Assembly: GCA_029983755.1 (NCBI GenBank)
Contig: JASBYX010000005.1
Location: forward strand, 1-60,503
DNA from: Anaerovoracaceae bacterium
Lineage (GTDB): Bacteria; Bacillota; Clostridia; Peptostreptococcales; Anaerovoracaceae
Direction of reading: 5' to 3'
DNA: 60,503 nucleotides
Below, in pieces: positions 8,120 through 17,559 of this stretch. The notes beneath the pieces were generated by a model. The model searched no databases and was not told where the DNA came from. It was given only the letters and a program-made list of their open reading frames with translations. The position numbers and the translations under genes were made by a program. Positions within the stretch are counted from its first letter, which is position 1, and each line of letters starts with the position of its first letter.

Positions 8120-10096
8120 ATGGATAAATTTAAACTTATTTCAGAATATAGCCCCACAGGGGATCAGCCCCAGGCGATTGAAAAACTTGCCTCGGGATTT
8201 TTGAATGGGAAAAACTATGAGACCTTACTTGGAGTTACAGGGTCAGGGAAGACTTTTACAATGGCCAATGTCATCGAGAAAATTCAGAAGCCGACTCTGG
8301 TAATTTCCCACAACAAAACACTTGCTGCTCAGCTGCACGGTGAGTTCAAGGCATTTTTTCCGGACAACGCAGTGGAGTATTTTGTTTCTTACTACGACTA
8401 CTACCAGCCGGAGGCATATGTGCCTTCCACAGACACATATATAGAGAAGGACTCTGACATAAACGAAGAGATCGAAAAACTCAGACACTCGGCAACGGCA
8501 GCACTTGCGGAGCGAAGGGATGTTATCATAGTTGCATCGGTCTCATGCATATACGGCTTGGGAAGCCCATTTGACTACGAAAACCAAATGCTCTCCTTAA
8601 GGCCAAACACGATGAAGCCTCGAAGGGATATTCTCATGAAACTTGTGGATATTCAGTATACGAGAAATGACATGGACTTTCAGCGAGGATCCTTCAGGAC
8701 CCGTGGAGATACAATAGATATATTCCCGGCAGGATCGGACAAAGCCATAAGAGTGGAGATGTTTGGGGACGAGATTGAATCCATCAAGGAAATGAACCCT
8801 TTGACAGGAGAAATTCTAGGAATCAGAAACCACGTGGCGATATATCCTGCATCTCACTACGTAACCTCAAAGGACAAAATGAGCAAGGCCCTTGTCACCA
8901 TAGAGGAAGAGCTTGAGGACAGGATTAAATGGTTTAAGGATAGGGGAAAACTCCTTGAGGCTCAAAGGATAGAGCAGAGAACCAGATATGATATGGAAAT
9001 GCTAAGGGAGGTCGGTACCTGCAAAGGAATCGAAAACTATTCCAGACACATCAACAACCTGCCTCCGGGAACCCGCCCATACACCCTGATAGACTACTTC
9101 CCCGAGGACTTCGTAGTCATGATAGACGAGTCCCACGTAATGCTCCCACAGCTTCGAGCCATGTACGCCGGAGACAGGAGCAGGAAGCAGTCCCTTGTAG
9201 ACTACGGATTCAGGCTCCCGTCGGCCCTGGACAACAGACCCTTGCAGTTCCAAGAGTTTGAGGAATTGGCAAAAAGGATTCTATTTGTCAGCGCAACCCC
9301 TGCCCCATATGAGAAGGAAAAAGCCGGGGGGATCACTGCTGAACAGGTGATCAGGCCAACAGGCCTTCTCGACCCGCCTATTGAAGTCAGACCAACAGAG
9401 GGTCAGGTGGATGACCTCATAGGAGAGATCAAGAAGAATACAGAAGAAGGGAACAGGACCTTTGTCACCACTCTAACGAAAAAAATGGCGGAGGATCTCA
9501 CAGACTACCTAAAGGGCGTGGGTCTTAAAGTCAGATATCTCCACTCCGAGGTAGACACCCTTGAGAGGCTGGAAATAATCAGAGATTTGAGACTTGGTGA
9601 ATTTGATGTTTTGGTGGGTATAAACCTATTGCGTGAGGGACTCGATTTACCGGAGGTTGGCCTTGTTGCAATCTTAGATGCGGACAAGGAGGGCTTCCTG
9701 AGAACAGAGACTTCACTTATACAGACGATAGGCCGTGCAGCAAGAAATGTCAACGGCCGTGTTATAATGTATGGGGATTCTGTGAGCAAGGCTATGAGGA
9801 CAGCCATAGATGAAACCAACAGAAGGCGTGGTATCCAGGACGAATACAACAGAGCAAATGGAATCACTCCTAAGGGAATTGAAAAGGCTGTTCGCCAGGT
9901 TATCGAAGCCACAAAGGCAGCAGAGGAGGAGCCATCCAAATTTAAGGGCAAGAAGCCTACGGAACTGACTAAGAAGGAACTTTTAGAATACGTGAAAGAG
10001 CTGGAGAAGGAAATGCGTGCTGCGGCGGAAGATTTGCAGTTCGAAAGGGCAGCTGTTTTGCGAGATCAGATACTTGAGTACAAGGCGAAGCTCTAG
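8120..10096 (+). CDS. uvrB: Excinuclease ABC subunit B
   Basis: This 658-residue DNA-damage recognition helicase hands lesions from UvrA to UvrC during nucleotide excision repair. Walker A is GVTGSGKT near residue 40. The beta-hairpin used to open DNA is seen in YYDYYQPEAYVPSTDTYIEKD-type sequence near residues 94-114. Helicase motifs include DESHV, VGINLLREGLDLPE and QTIGRAARN. The C-terminal UVR domain, with AAEDLQFERAAVLRDQI, binds UvrC. Length is normal. The start follows TGAGGAG. uvrA follows after 54 bases in the same direction, the usual uvrBA pair. Confidence 0.98.
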   Translation: MDKFKLISEYSPTGDQPQAIEKLASGFLNGKNYETLLGVTGSGKTFTMANVIEKIQKPTLVISHNKTLAAQLHGEFKAFFPDNAVEYFVSYYDYYQPEAYVPSTDTYIEKDSDINEEIEKLRHSATAALAERRDVIIVASVSCIYGLGSPFDYENQMLSLRPNTMKPRRDILMKLVDIQYTRNDMDFQRGSFRTRGDTIDIFPAGSDKAIRVEMFGDEIESIKEMNPLTGEILGIRNHVAIYPASHYVTSKDKMSKALVTIEEELEDRIKWFKDRGKLLEAQRIEQRTRYDMEMLREVGTCKGIENYSRHINNLPPGTRPYTLIDYFPEDFVVMIDESHVMLPQLRAMYAGDRSRKQSLVDYGFRLPSALDNRPLQFQEFEELAKRILFVSATPAPYEKEKAGGITAEQVIRPTGLLDPPIEVRPTEGQVDDLIGEIKKNTEEGNRTFVTTLTKKMAEDLTDYLKGVGLKVRYLHSEVDTLERLEIIRDLRLGEFDVLVGINLLREGLDLPEVGLVAILDADKEGFLRTETSLIQTIGRAARNVNGRVIMYGDSVSKAMRTAIDETNRRRGIQDEYNRANGITPKGIEKAVRQVIEATKAAEEEPSKFKGKKPTELTKKELLEYVKELEKEMRAAAEDLQFERAAVLRDQILEYKAKL

Positions 10097-10114
10097 TTTG
10101 GGGAGCTTTAATAC

Positions 10115-10138
10115 GAGATTAGAATTGAGATTAGAATT
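10115..10138 (+). repeat. 12-bp exact tandem repeat between uvrB and uvrA
   Basis: GAGATTAGAATT occurs twice head to tail (10115-10126, 10127-10138) just before the uvrA ribosome site. It is one of several short tandem duplications at gene boundaries in this window. Confidence 0.85.
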
Positions 10139-10150
10139 GAAAGGAAGGTT

Positions 10151-12982
10151 ATGACAACAAAAGAGATTTTTATCAAAGGTGCGAAGGAGAATAACCTTAA
10201 GAATATAGATGTGCACATACCGAGGGACAAAATGGTGGTGCTGACGGGGCTTTCCGGCTCCGGGAAGACATCCCTTGCTTTTGATACGATTTATGCAGAG
10301 GGGCAGAGGCGTTACGTGGAGAGCTTGTCTGCGTATGCAAGGCAGTTTTTGGGGCAGATGGATAAGCCAAACGTAGAATTTATCGAGGGGCTTTCTCCGG
10401 CGATTTCCATCGATCAGAAAACCACAAGCAATAATCCAAGATCGACGGTTGGAACGGTTACGGAGATTCATGACTATTTGAGGCTTCTTTATGCGAGGAT
10501 AGGTATTCCCCACTGTCCAATCTGCGGACGAGAGATTTCCAGTCAATCTGTCGACCAAATTGTGGATCACATAATGGAGATGGAAGATGGTGCCAGGATC
10601 AAAATAATTGCACCGGTGATTCAAGAGCGCAAGGGTGAGCATGTGAAGGTGCTGGAAAGAATTCGAAAAGAAGGCTTTAACCGTGTAATGGTTGACGGTG
10701 AAGAATATCTCCTTGACCAGGACGAGATAAAGCTTGAAAAGACTTTCAAGCATACCATAGAAATTGTAACTGACCGTATCGTAGTGGGAGAGGGGCAAGA
10801 GAGCCGTATCGCAGAGGCGGTGGAGATGTCCATAGCTCATGGGAACAGTCTGGTTGTTGTGGAGGAGGTCAAGAATAACGGGAAGAGAAAAACCTTCTCA
10901 ACTAAGTTTGCTTGTCCTGTTCACGGGGTCAGCCTTGAGGATATGGAGCCAAGGTCATTTTCATTTAACAGCCCGTTTGGAGCCTGCCCAACCTGTAATG
11001 GTCTGGGATTTATCCAGTCCATAATTCCGGAAAAACTTCTGGACTACAGCAAGTCCATTCCTGACGGTGCTTTGGGGAGGGTGTATGCTTCCATGGAATT
11101 TTCAGGGTTTTATCGCCAAGAGGTGGATGCCCTTGCAAATATGTATAAGGTAGACATCAACTTGCCTTTGGAGAAACAGCCTGCGAGATTCTTGAAAGCT
11201 CTCCTTTACGGCACAGGGAACAAAAACCTGAAGTACACTTATGTGAGCAGGCGCTCAGGCAGGCGTTCTCAGATGGATCATCCATTTGAGGGGGTTATCA
11301 ACAATCTTGAGCGAAGGTATAGAGAAACGGCCTCGGACTTCATGCAGGAGAGGATACAGCAATATATGACCAACAAGCCCTGCCCGGATTGTCACGGTGC
11401 CAGATTGAAGCCGGAAATCCTTGCAGTTACAGTGGGTGATAAGAATATTGCCCAGGTTAGCGACATGTCCATTTCCGATGCCTACGAATTCTTCCAGAGC
11501 CTGAATCTCACAGAAAAAGAGGCTATGATCGGGTTTCAGATTTTAAAGGAAATCAAGGAAAGGCTCAAGTTCCTTTTGGACGTGGGGCTTTCTTACCTGA
11601 CTCTCAGCAGAAGTGCCGGAACCCTAAGCGGTGGCGAGTCTCAGAGAATCAGGTTAGCCACCCAGATCGGCTCAGGGCTCATGGGTGTTTTGTACATCTT
11701 GGATGAACCCAGCATAGGACTTCATCAGAAGGACAATGCTAAGCTTCTAGCCACTCTGCGAAAGCTTACGGATATGGGTAATACACTCCTTGTGGTGGAG
11801 CATGACGAGGACACCATGTACGCTGCAGATCAGATTATAGATATAGGTCCGGGGGCCGGTGTTAACGGTGGTAAGCTCATAGCCCAAGGCACAGTTGATG
11901 AACTCAAGAAAGTTCCCGAGTCCATAACCGGGCAGTATCTCTCCGGTGCAAAGAAAATTTCCGTTCCAAAACACAGGAGAGAGGGCAATGGCAAAAAAAT
12001 CTCAATAAAGGGTGCCGCTGCCAACAATCTCAGAAATGTTAATGTTGACATACCCCTTGGGAAGCTCGTATGCGTTACGGGGGTGTCAGGATCAGGTAAA
12101 TCCAGCCTTATCAACGAGGTTTTGTACAAAAGAGTTGCCCATGAGCTGAACGGTGCTTCTGAGGAGAGCGGCGAGGTTAAGGCTATCAAAGGTCTTGAAA
12201 ACATCGATAAGGTTATTGATATAGATCAGTCACCGATTGGGAGGACGCCTAGGTCGAATCCGGCAACTTATACGGGGATGTTCACTCCGATCAGGGAACT
12301 CTTTGCGGCACTTCCTGAGGCGAAGCTCAGGGGCTATGAGAAGGGCAGATTCAGCTTCAATGTGAAGGGTGGAAGGTGCGAAGCCTGCAAGGGTGATGGT
12401 ATTATCAAGATAGAGATGCATTTTTTACCTGATGTGTATGTTCCTTGCGAAGTGTGCAAGGGAAAGAGGTTTAACAGAGAGACACTTGAAATTAAATACA
12501 AGGGCAAAAATATCTATCAGGTTCTTGAGATGTCCGTGGCAGAAGCCTTGGATTTTTTCAAGAATATTCCTACGGTTATGAGGCAGCTTGAGACTTTAAA
12601 TCAGGTGGGACTGGATTACATCCGCTTGGGGCAACCGTCCACACAGCTTTCAGGTGGAGAGGCTCAGCGTGTCAAGCTGGCTTCTGAGCTTTCAAAGAGG
12701 CAGACCGGGAGAACCCTTTATATTCTCGATGAGCCTACTACGGGGCTTCACTTTGCCGATGTGCACAAACTCATTCATGTGCTGGAAACCCTTGTGGATG
12801 CAGGGAATACAGTCGTTGTAATAGAGCATAACCTGGATGTGATAAAGCGTGCTGACCACATAATAGATCTCGGCCCTGATGGGGGAACCGGTGGAGGCAT
12901 GGTCATCGCTGAGGGTACTCCGGAGGTCGTTGTGAAAGTTAAGGGATCTTACACAGGGGAATTCTTGAAGAAGATGCTTTGA
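10151..12982 (+). CDS. uvrA: Excinuclease ABC subunit A
   Basis: This is a 943-residue ABC-type ATPase, the damage sensor of nucleotide excision repair. Two ATP sites are visible: GLSGSGKTS near residue 33 and GVSGSGKSS near residue 640. Each has its signature (TLSGGESQRIRLA, QLSGGEAQRVKLA) and Walker B (YILDEPSIGL, YILDEPTTGL). Zinc-binding cysteine pairs occur as CPICG, CPTCNG, CPDCHG and CEACKGDG/CEVCKG. Length and order match the family. The ATG at 10151 follows AAGGAAGG. It is cotranscribed with uvrB. Confidence 0.98.
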   Translation: MTTKEIFIKGAKENNLKNIDVHIPRDKMVVLTGLSGSGKTSLAFDTIYAEGQRRYVESLSAYARQFLGQMDKPNVEFIEGLSPAISIDQKTTSNNPRSTVGTVTEIHDYLRLLYARIGIPHCPICGREISSQSVDQIVDHIMEMEDGARIKIIAPVIQERKGEHVKVLERIRKEGFNRVMVDGEEYLLDQDEIKLEKTFKHTIEIVTDRIVVGEGQESRIAEAVEMSIAHGNSLVVVEEVKNNGKRKTFSTKFACPVHGVSLEDMEPRSFSFNSPFGACPTCNGLGFIQSIIPEKLLDYSKSIPDGALGRVYASMEFSGFYRQEVDALANMYKVDINLPLEKQPARFLKALLYGTGNKNLKYTYVSRRSGRRSQMDHPFEGVINNLERRYRETASDFMQERIQQYMTNKPCPDCHGARLKPEILAVTVGDKNIAQVSDMSISDAYEFFQSLNLTEKEAMIGFQILKEIKERLKFLLDVGLSYLTLSRSAGTLSGGESQRIRLATQIGSGLMGVLYILDEPSIGLHQKDNAKLLATLRKLTDMGNTLLVVEHDEDTMYAADQIIDIGPGAGVNGGKLIAQGTVDELKKVPESITGQYLSGAKKISVPKHRREGNGKKISIKGAAANNLRNVNVDIPLGKLVCVTGVSGSGKSSLINEVLYKRVAHELNGASEESGEVKAIKGLENIDKVIDIDQSPIGRTPRSNPATYTGMFTPIRELFAALPEAKLRGYEKGRFSFNVKGGRCEACKGDGIIKIEMHFLPDVYVPCEVCKGKRFNRETLEIKYKGKNIYQVLEMSVAEALDFFKNIPTVMRQLETLNQVGLDYIRLGQPSTQLSGGEAQRVKLASELSKRQTGRTLYILDEPTTGLHFADVHKLIHVLETLVDAGNTVVVIEHNLDVIKRADHIIDLGPDGGTGGGMVIAEGTPEVVVKVKGSYTGEFLKKML

Positions 12983-12993
12983 TGGAGTATAAT
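12965..12993 (+). promoter_or_regulatory. Candidate promoter for pncB inside the uvrA 3-prime end
   Basis: TTGAAG (12965-12970) and TATAAT (12988-12993) are separated by exactly 17 bases. The hexamers straddle the uvrA stop codon. The 116-base leader downstream contains AT-rich inverted repeats and a TTTGAGCC-type 9-bp repeat near 13064-13080. Confidence 0.6.
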
Positions 12994-13109
12994 AAAACTT
13001 GTTAAATTAATTCTTTAGAAGAATCGAAATTAATAGGGAAGAAGTTTTGACTCAAATATGCCTTTGAGCCATTTGAGCCGGAGGAAACTGACAGGAAAAG
13101 AGAGAAGAA

Positions 13110-14570
13110 ATGATTAACAAAGAGAACCTGACCATGGTCACCGATTTTTATGAAATCACCATGGCTAACGGGCATTTGGAAAACGGCATGGGAGATGAAA
13201 TTGCATACTTTGATATGTTTTTCAGAAGGATTCCCGATGGTGGCGGATATGCTATAATGGCCGGTGTGGAACAGGTAGTTGACTATTTGAAGAATTTGAA
13301 GTTTGAAGAGGAAGACATTGAGTTTCTCAGAGGGAAGAATTGCTTCAGCGAGAAGTTCCTAGACTATTTGCGAGATTTCAAATTCAGCTGCGATGTGTGG
13401 TCTATTGAAGAGGGAACCCCAATTTTCCCTCATGAGCCGATTCTTACGGTCAGGGGACCTGTGATTCAGGCGCAGTTTGTGGAATCTATGATTTTGCTCA
13501 TCATCAACCATCAAAGTCTTATTGCAACCAAGGCTAGTAGAATCGTAAGATCTGCGGCAGGTAGACCTGTTATGGAGTTTGGTACAAGGCGAGCCCACGG
13601 AACTTCTGCGGCAATTTACGGTGCAAGAGCTACATATATTGCCGGTTGTTCTGCCACAGCTTGCGTGATGGCGGATAGGGATTATCACGTTCCGGCAACA
13701 GGAACCATGGCTCACAGTTGGGTTCAGATGTTTCCTAACGAATACGAAGCTTTTGCAGCCTATGCAAAGGTTTATCCGGAGAACTGTGTTTTGCTTGTTG
13801 ACACATATAACGTGTTGAAATCCGGTGTGCCGGCAGCCATCAAGGTCTTCAAAGAGTTTAAGCCAAAGAGTATGGGTATCAGAATTGACAGCGGTGATAT
13901 TGCCTATCTGACCAAGAAGGCGAGGAAGATGCTGGATGATGCAGGCCTCAAGGAGTGCAAAATAGTTATTTCCAACAGTCTCGATGAATACATAATCAGG
14001 GATGTGCTTCTCGAGGGTGCGAAGATTGATTCTTTCGGTGTTGGTGAGAGGATGATTACGGCTAAGTCCGAACCGGTATTCGGTGGTGTTTACAAGCTGG
14101 TTGCTCTAGAAGATAAAGATGGCAACATCATTCCGAAGATTAAGGTTTCTGAGAATGTTGAGAAGATTACTAATCCCGGATTCAAAACTCTTTACCGTCT
14201 ATTCGATAAGAATAATAACAAGGCCTTGGCTGATGTTATCACTGTTGATGGGGAGGAAGTTCCAAAAGAAGTTGGGGAAGATGAAGGATATGAGATCTTC
14301 GATCCAAACGCTATATGGAAGAGGAAGACTCTCACAAATTTCTACTCTAAGAATATGAGGGTTCCGCTGTTTTTAAATGGGGAGTGCGTATACGAGTGTC
14401 CTGATATTCAGGATGTGAGAAAGCATTGCGAAGAGCAGATGAAGACCCTCTGGGATGAAACTCTTCGTTTTGAGAATCCTCAGACGTACTATGTAGACCT
14501 GTCCCAGAAGCTTTGGGATATGAAGGAAAATCTTCTAAATGAGGCTATGGAAGGTATGGTTAAGAAGTAG
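13110..14570 (+). CDS. pncB: Nicotinate phosphoribosyltransferase
   Basis: This 486-residue enzyme converts nicotinate, PRPP and ATP to nicotinate mononucleotide, the salvage entry to NAD. The family start MVTDFYEITMANG is near residues 9-21. The active-site region FGTRRAHGTSAAIYGARA is near residue 153, and the phosphoribosyl-binding stretch IRIDSGDIAYL is near residue 257. Length agrees with the Gram-positive long form. The start follows an A-rich GAGAGAAG site. A terminator lies at 14607-14656. It makes the same nucleotide (NaMN) used by CobT, encoded 13 kb away. Confidence 0.95.
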   Translation: MINKENLTMVTDFYEITMANGHLENGMGDEIAYFDMFFRRIPDGGGYAIMAGVEQVVDYLKNLKFEEEDIEFLRGKNCFSEKFLDYLRDFKFSCDVWSIEEGTPIFPHEPILTVRGPVIQAQFVESMILLIINHQSLIATKASRIVRSAAGRPVMEFGTRRAHGTSAAIYGARATYIAGCSATACVMADRDYHVPATGTMAHSWVQMFPNEYEAFAAYAKVYPENCVLLVDTYNVLKSGVPAAIKVFKEFKPKSMGIRIDSGDIAYLTKKARKMLDDAGLKECKIVISNSLDEYIIRDVLLEGAKIDSFGVGERMITAKSEPVFGGVYKLVALEDKDGNIIPKIKVSENVEKITNPGFKTLYRLFDKNNNKALADVITVDGEEVPKEVGEDEGYEIFDPNAIWKRKTLTNFYSKNMRVPLFLNGECVYECPDIQDVRKHCEEQMKTLWDETLRFENPQTYYVDLSQKLWDMKENLLNEAMEGMVKK

Positions 14571-14606
14571 TTATAATTAGAAATTATCAAAATAGGTGTT
14601 ATATCG

Positions 14607-14656
14607 AAAGGTGCTGGTTCTGCCGATTTGGCTTTTCAGCACCTTTTGATTTTTTG
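14607..14656 (+). terminator. Rho-independent terminator after pncB
   Basis: AAAGGTGCTG (14607-14616) pairs with CAGCACCTTT (14637-14646), a 10-bp stem. The T-rich tail TGATTTTTTG follows. Confidence 0.88.
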
Positions 14657-14703
14657 TAATTTTAGATGCGAAATCCGAAGTGACAGGCCCTTTATCTTGG
14701 AAT

Positions 14704-14762
14704 CAAAAAGCCCATATTCTCCCGAGGTAATATTTTCAAATAAATCCGGGAGGATATGGGCT
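14704..14762 (-). terminator. Strong terminator for fba, possibly bidirectional
   Basis: The arms 14709-14724 and 14747-14762 pair over 16 positions with one G-T wobble. On the minus strand the stem is followed by a run of Ts (complement of 14704-14709), so it ends the fba transcript. On the plus strand TGCTATTTTGTTT gives a weaker tail that could back up the pncB terminator. Confidence 0.88.
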
Positions 14763-14822
14763 TGCTATTTTGTTTAACTATATGTGTTTACAGTATACGC
14801 TTAAATAGGCGTGGTGCGCCAT

Positions 14823-15752
14823 CTATCTCCTGTTTGAAGCATTCAGTACGTTTCTGATCTTGTGCTGAACCATCTTCTTGATTGCATCTCTACCAGGACC
14901 GAGGTACTTACGAGGGTCGAATACTTCAGGCTGCTCCACAAGAACACGTCTGATTTCCGCAGTCATTGCAAGTCTAAGGTCCGTATCGATATTCACCTTG
15001 CAAACTCCATGCTTTACGGCTTCCTTGATCATCTCTTCAGGAACTCCCTGTGCCCCAGGTATTTCTCCGCCGTACTCGTTACATCTGTCAACAAATTCCC
15101 TTAGAACTGTTGAAGCACCGTGAAGAACTAAAGGAGTATTAGGAATCAACTTGTGGATTTCCTTGAGCCTTTCAAAATCCAGATAAGGTTCTCCCTTGAA
15201 TTTGTATGCACCATGGCTTGTGCCGATTGCGATTGCCAATGAGTCAACCCCGGTTCTCTCAACGAATTCAGCAGCTTCGTCAGGGTCTGTAAAGCTTGCA
15301 GAACGTGCATCGACATTGATATTATCTTCTATACCTGCAAGTCTACCTAGCTCGGCCTCTACAACTACGCCATGGGCGTGAGCGTATTCAACTACTTCCT
15401 TTGTGAGGGCAATATTCTCTTCGTATGGATGCTTTGATCCGTCGATCATTACAGAGGTGAAGCCATCATCTACACACTGCTTGCAGATTTCAAAGTCCTC
15501 ACCGTGGTCAAGGTGAAGGCAAACATCAACACCGGTATCTTCAATTGCAGCTTCAACGAGATGTCTCAAATAAGGTGCCTTGGCGTACTTTCTTGCCCCT
15601 GCTGAAACCTGCAGAATTAGGGGAGCGTTTTCCTCTCCTGCCGCTTCAACTATACCTTGAATGATTTCCATGTTGTTAACATTGAATGCTCCAATAGCGT
15701 AATCAGCTTCTAAAGCTTTACGGAACATTTCCTCACTTGTAATTAATGCCAT
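14823..15752 (-). CDS. fba: Class II fructose-bisphosphate aldolase
   Basis: This 309-residue zinc-dependent enzyme of glycolysis and gluconeogenesis splits fructose 1,6-bisphosphate to DHAP and glyceraldehyde 3-phosphate. Metal ligands are visible in HLDHGEDF (residues about 80-87), HGVVVEAELG, and the HGAST motif with ASTVLREF downstream. GTSHGAYKFKG carries another ligand histidine. Length and the N-terminus MALITSEEMFRKALE match the Gram-positive group. The start follows an AAGGAGG site, and a good promoter lies upstream. Confidence 0.97.
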   Translation of the reverse strand: MALITSEEMFRKALEADYAIGAFNVNNMEIIQGIVEAAGEENAPLILQVSAGARKYAKAPYLRHLVEAAIEDTGVDVCLHLDHGEDFEICKQCVDDGFTSVMIDGSKHPYEENIALTKEVVEYAHAHGVVVEAELGRLAGIEDNINVDARSASFTDPDEAAEFVERTGVDSLAIAIGTSHGAYKFKGEPYLDFERLKEIHKLIPNTPLVLHGASTVLREFVDRCNEYGGEIPGAQGVPEEMIKEAVKHGVCKVNIDTDLRLAMTAEIRRVLVEQPEVFDPRKYLGPGRDAIKKMVQHKIRNVLNASNRR

Positions 15753-15783
15753 TTCTTCCTCCTTGTCTCCTCATAGCATATAA

Positions 15784-15812
15784 AATATATTTAATACTGA
15801 ATCTTAAGTAAA
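15784..15812 (-). promoter_or_regulatory. Promoter of fba
   Basis: Read on the minus strand, TTTACT (15812-15807) and TATATT (15789-15784) are 17 bases apart and lie about 30 bases before the fba start codon. Confidence 0.6.
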
Positions 15813-15879
15813 ATAGTGTTACACTCAGCTTAAAATGAACTAATCGTCCAAACCTAAACTGAAATTGCAAGATACAGTA

Positions 15880-16437
15880 TTACAGCACACAAACAATCTT
15901 AGCCACATCACCCTTGCTGGAACCTGCCGGAATATTAAAGGTGCCGGCTTTAATTGAGCCGGAATCAATTCCAACTGATTGGCAAGTTGAAACGAAATCG
16001 TCGTAAGAATCAAAATACCCTGCACTGACCAGGCTATTTGCAGCTTCAGATGCTGAGCCTGACTGAACAGTAACGGTTGTAGCCTTTCCGGTCACGCCGC
16101 CATCGTATATTCCCGATGAGCTTTCTTTGCTCTTATCACCGTCCTTCGAATCAGTTTGAGTTCCGTCCTTACTGTCATCTTTTGACTTGTTGGAATCCTT
16201 ATCTCCACCCTTATTGGCATCAGATTTCTCATCCTTGGATTTTGATGAATTGTCCTTTGCCTTATCCTTATCGGAATCTTCCCTTGCAGTCTGGACTTCA
16301 CCACTTTTAACAAGTGTTGAAGGGTAGTCGGCAATTGCCTCAAAACGCCAGAAAATCAGCAGTCCGGCAATCAAAAGTATAACAAGTGCAACCAATATAT
16401 CACTTTTGTCGTATATAAATTCTCTTAAATGTCTCAT
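15880..16437 (-). CDS. Membrane-anchored protein with a short MltG/LysM-like C-terminal domain
   Basis: This is a 185-residue protein of unknown function. One transmembrane helix lies at residues 14-32. A long Lys/Asp/Ser-rich linker spans about residues 52-108 (DKDKAKDNSSKSKDE-like repeats). A small domain follows from about 115, with TVTVQSGSASEAANSLVSAG, then SIKAGTFNIPAGSS. That pattern resembles the LysM-like N-terminal part of the lytic transglycosylase MltG (YceG), but the catalytic domain is absent. It is therefore unlikely to be an active transglycosylase. It may bind peptidoglycan. The ATG follows AGGGGGGAT. Confidence 0.65.
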   Translation of the reverse strand: MRHLREFIYDKSDILVALVILLIAGLLIFWRFEAIADYPSTLVKSGEVQTAREDSDKDKAKDNSSKSKDEKSDANKGGDKDSNKSKDDSKDGTQTDSKDGDKSKESSSGIYDGGVTGKATTVTVQSGSASEAANSLVSAGYFDSYDDFVSTCQSVGIDSGSIKAGTFNIPAGSSKGDVAKIVCVL

Positions 16438-16550
16438 ATATCCCCCTATGATATCCCAATTGATAATATAAATTTAACACAAAACAGAAAAAATCTCAAT
16501 ATTAACAGCATTTTATACCTTTTGAATTTCCATTTTATATTGACATAGTG

Positions 16551-16556
16551 TATAAT
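16551..16556 (+). promoter_or_regulatory. -10 box placing the transcript start at the rluA-like GTG
   Basis: TATAAT lies seven bases before the GTG start at 16564, with an in-frame TAA at 16558-16560 between them. No ribosome site fits in that space. No convincing -35 box is seen: a TTGACA at 16540-16545 is only five bases upstream of the -10 box, and the hexamer at 17 bases is TTCCAT. Confidence 0.5.
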
Positions 16557-16563
16557 GTAAAGC

Positions 16564-17559
16564 GTGTTAAGTATAGATATTAAGACTGATGATGCAGGTC
16601 AGCGACTGGACCGCTTCCTGCGAAAATACCTGCCCAAAGCATCCCTTGGTAGCATCTACAAGATGATAAGAAAGGATGTAAAGGTCAATGGGAAAAGGGC
16701 AAAGATAGATTCTTTTGTTGAGGAGGGAGATATTATCACCCTCTATTTAAGCGATGACAGAATCAAAGCTCTCTCAAAGACAGAACCTAGGGCAAGTAGC
16801 GGCAAGGTAGGTCGAGATTTTTTGACGATCTATGAAGACGAGAATGTTATTTTGGTGAACAAGCCAAAAGGACTTTTGACACATGGTGATTCCAGAGAAA
16901 AGAAAAATCATTTGACAAATCAAGTCATCGATTACCTGATAGAAACAGGCAGCTATGTTCCAAGGGTTTCAAGGACATTTACCCCAGCACCGGCTAATAG
17001 ACTGGACAGAAATACATCAGGTATTGTGGCTTTTGGTAAGAGTGCAGAAGGGATGCGTTCACTTACTGAGATTTTTAGGAACAGGCAGGTAGATAAGAAG
17101 TACTTGGCCATATGCCATGGGATTATCCGGGAGGATATGGACATCAGGGGCTATATGAGGAAGACTGAAAATTCAGGTGTCATAAAGGTCCATGCTGATG
17201 CTGACAAGACTTTGGAAGGCAAATCAGTTCACACTATCGTTCACCCCATAAAGACAGGTAAGTACAACGGGGAAGATTACTCATTGCTTGAAGTCGATCT
17301 GAAAACCGGAAGGACACACCAGATAAGGGCACATCTCTCATCCATAGGTCATCCCTTGCTTGGTGATGAAAAGTATGAGGGGAAGACATTGCCTGATTTA
17401 AAAATAAGAAATCAAATGCTCTGTGCCTATAAACTCAAATTCTTAGAAACCGGAAAAGACGGACTCCTTGGAAATTTAGGAGGCAGGGAGTTTCGTGCAG
17501 AGCCGGATAAGGTTATGAAGCAAGCAATCAAAAAGATATTCAAAGGGGATATTGTTTAA
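16564..17559 (+). CDS. RluA-family 23S rRNA pseudouridine synthase
   Basis: This 331-residue enzyme isomerises specific uridines in 23S rRNA. It has an N-terminal S4 RNA-binding domain (residues about 12-75) and a catalytic domain. Catalytic Asp148 sits in NRLDRNTSG, where most relatives have HRLDR. The RTHQIRAHLSSIGHPLLGDEKYG-type motif is near residue 250. The GTG start at 16564 is forced by an in-frame stop two codons upstream, and the S4 domain begins at once. No ribosome site is present. The stop codon overlaps the start of lepB. RluC or RluD-type specificity cannot be assigned. Confidence 0.92.
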   Translation: MLSIDIKTDDAGQRLDRFLRKYLPKASLGSIYKMIRKDVKVNGKRAKIDSFVEEGDIITLYLSDDRIKALSKTEPRASSGKVGRDFLTIYEDENVILVNKPKGLLTHGDSREKKNHLTNQVIDYLIETGSYVPRVSRTFTPAPANRLDRNTSGIVAFGKSAEGMRSLTEIFRNRQVDKKYLAICHGIIREDMDIRGYMRKTENSGVIKVHADADKTLEGKSVHTIVHPIKTGKYNGEDYSLLEVDLKTGRTHQIRAHLSSIGHPLLGDEKYEGKTLPDLKIRNQMLCAYKLKFLETGKDGLLGNLGGREFRAEPDKVMKQAIKKIFKGDIV

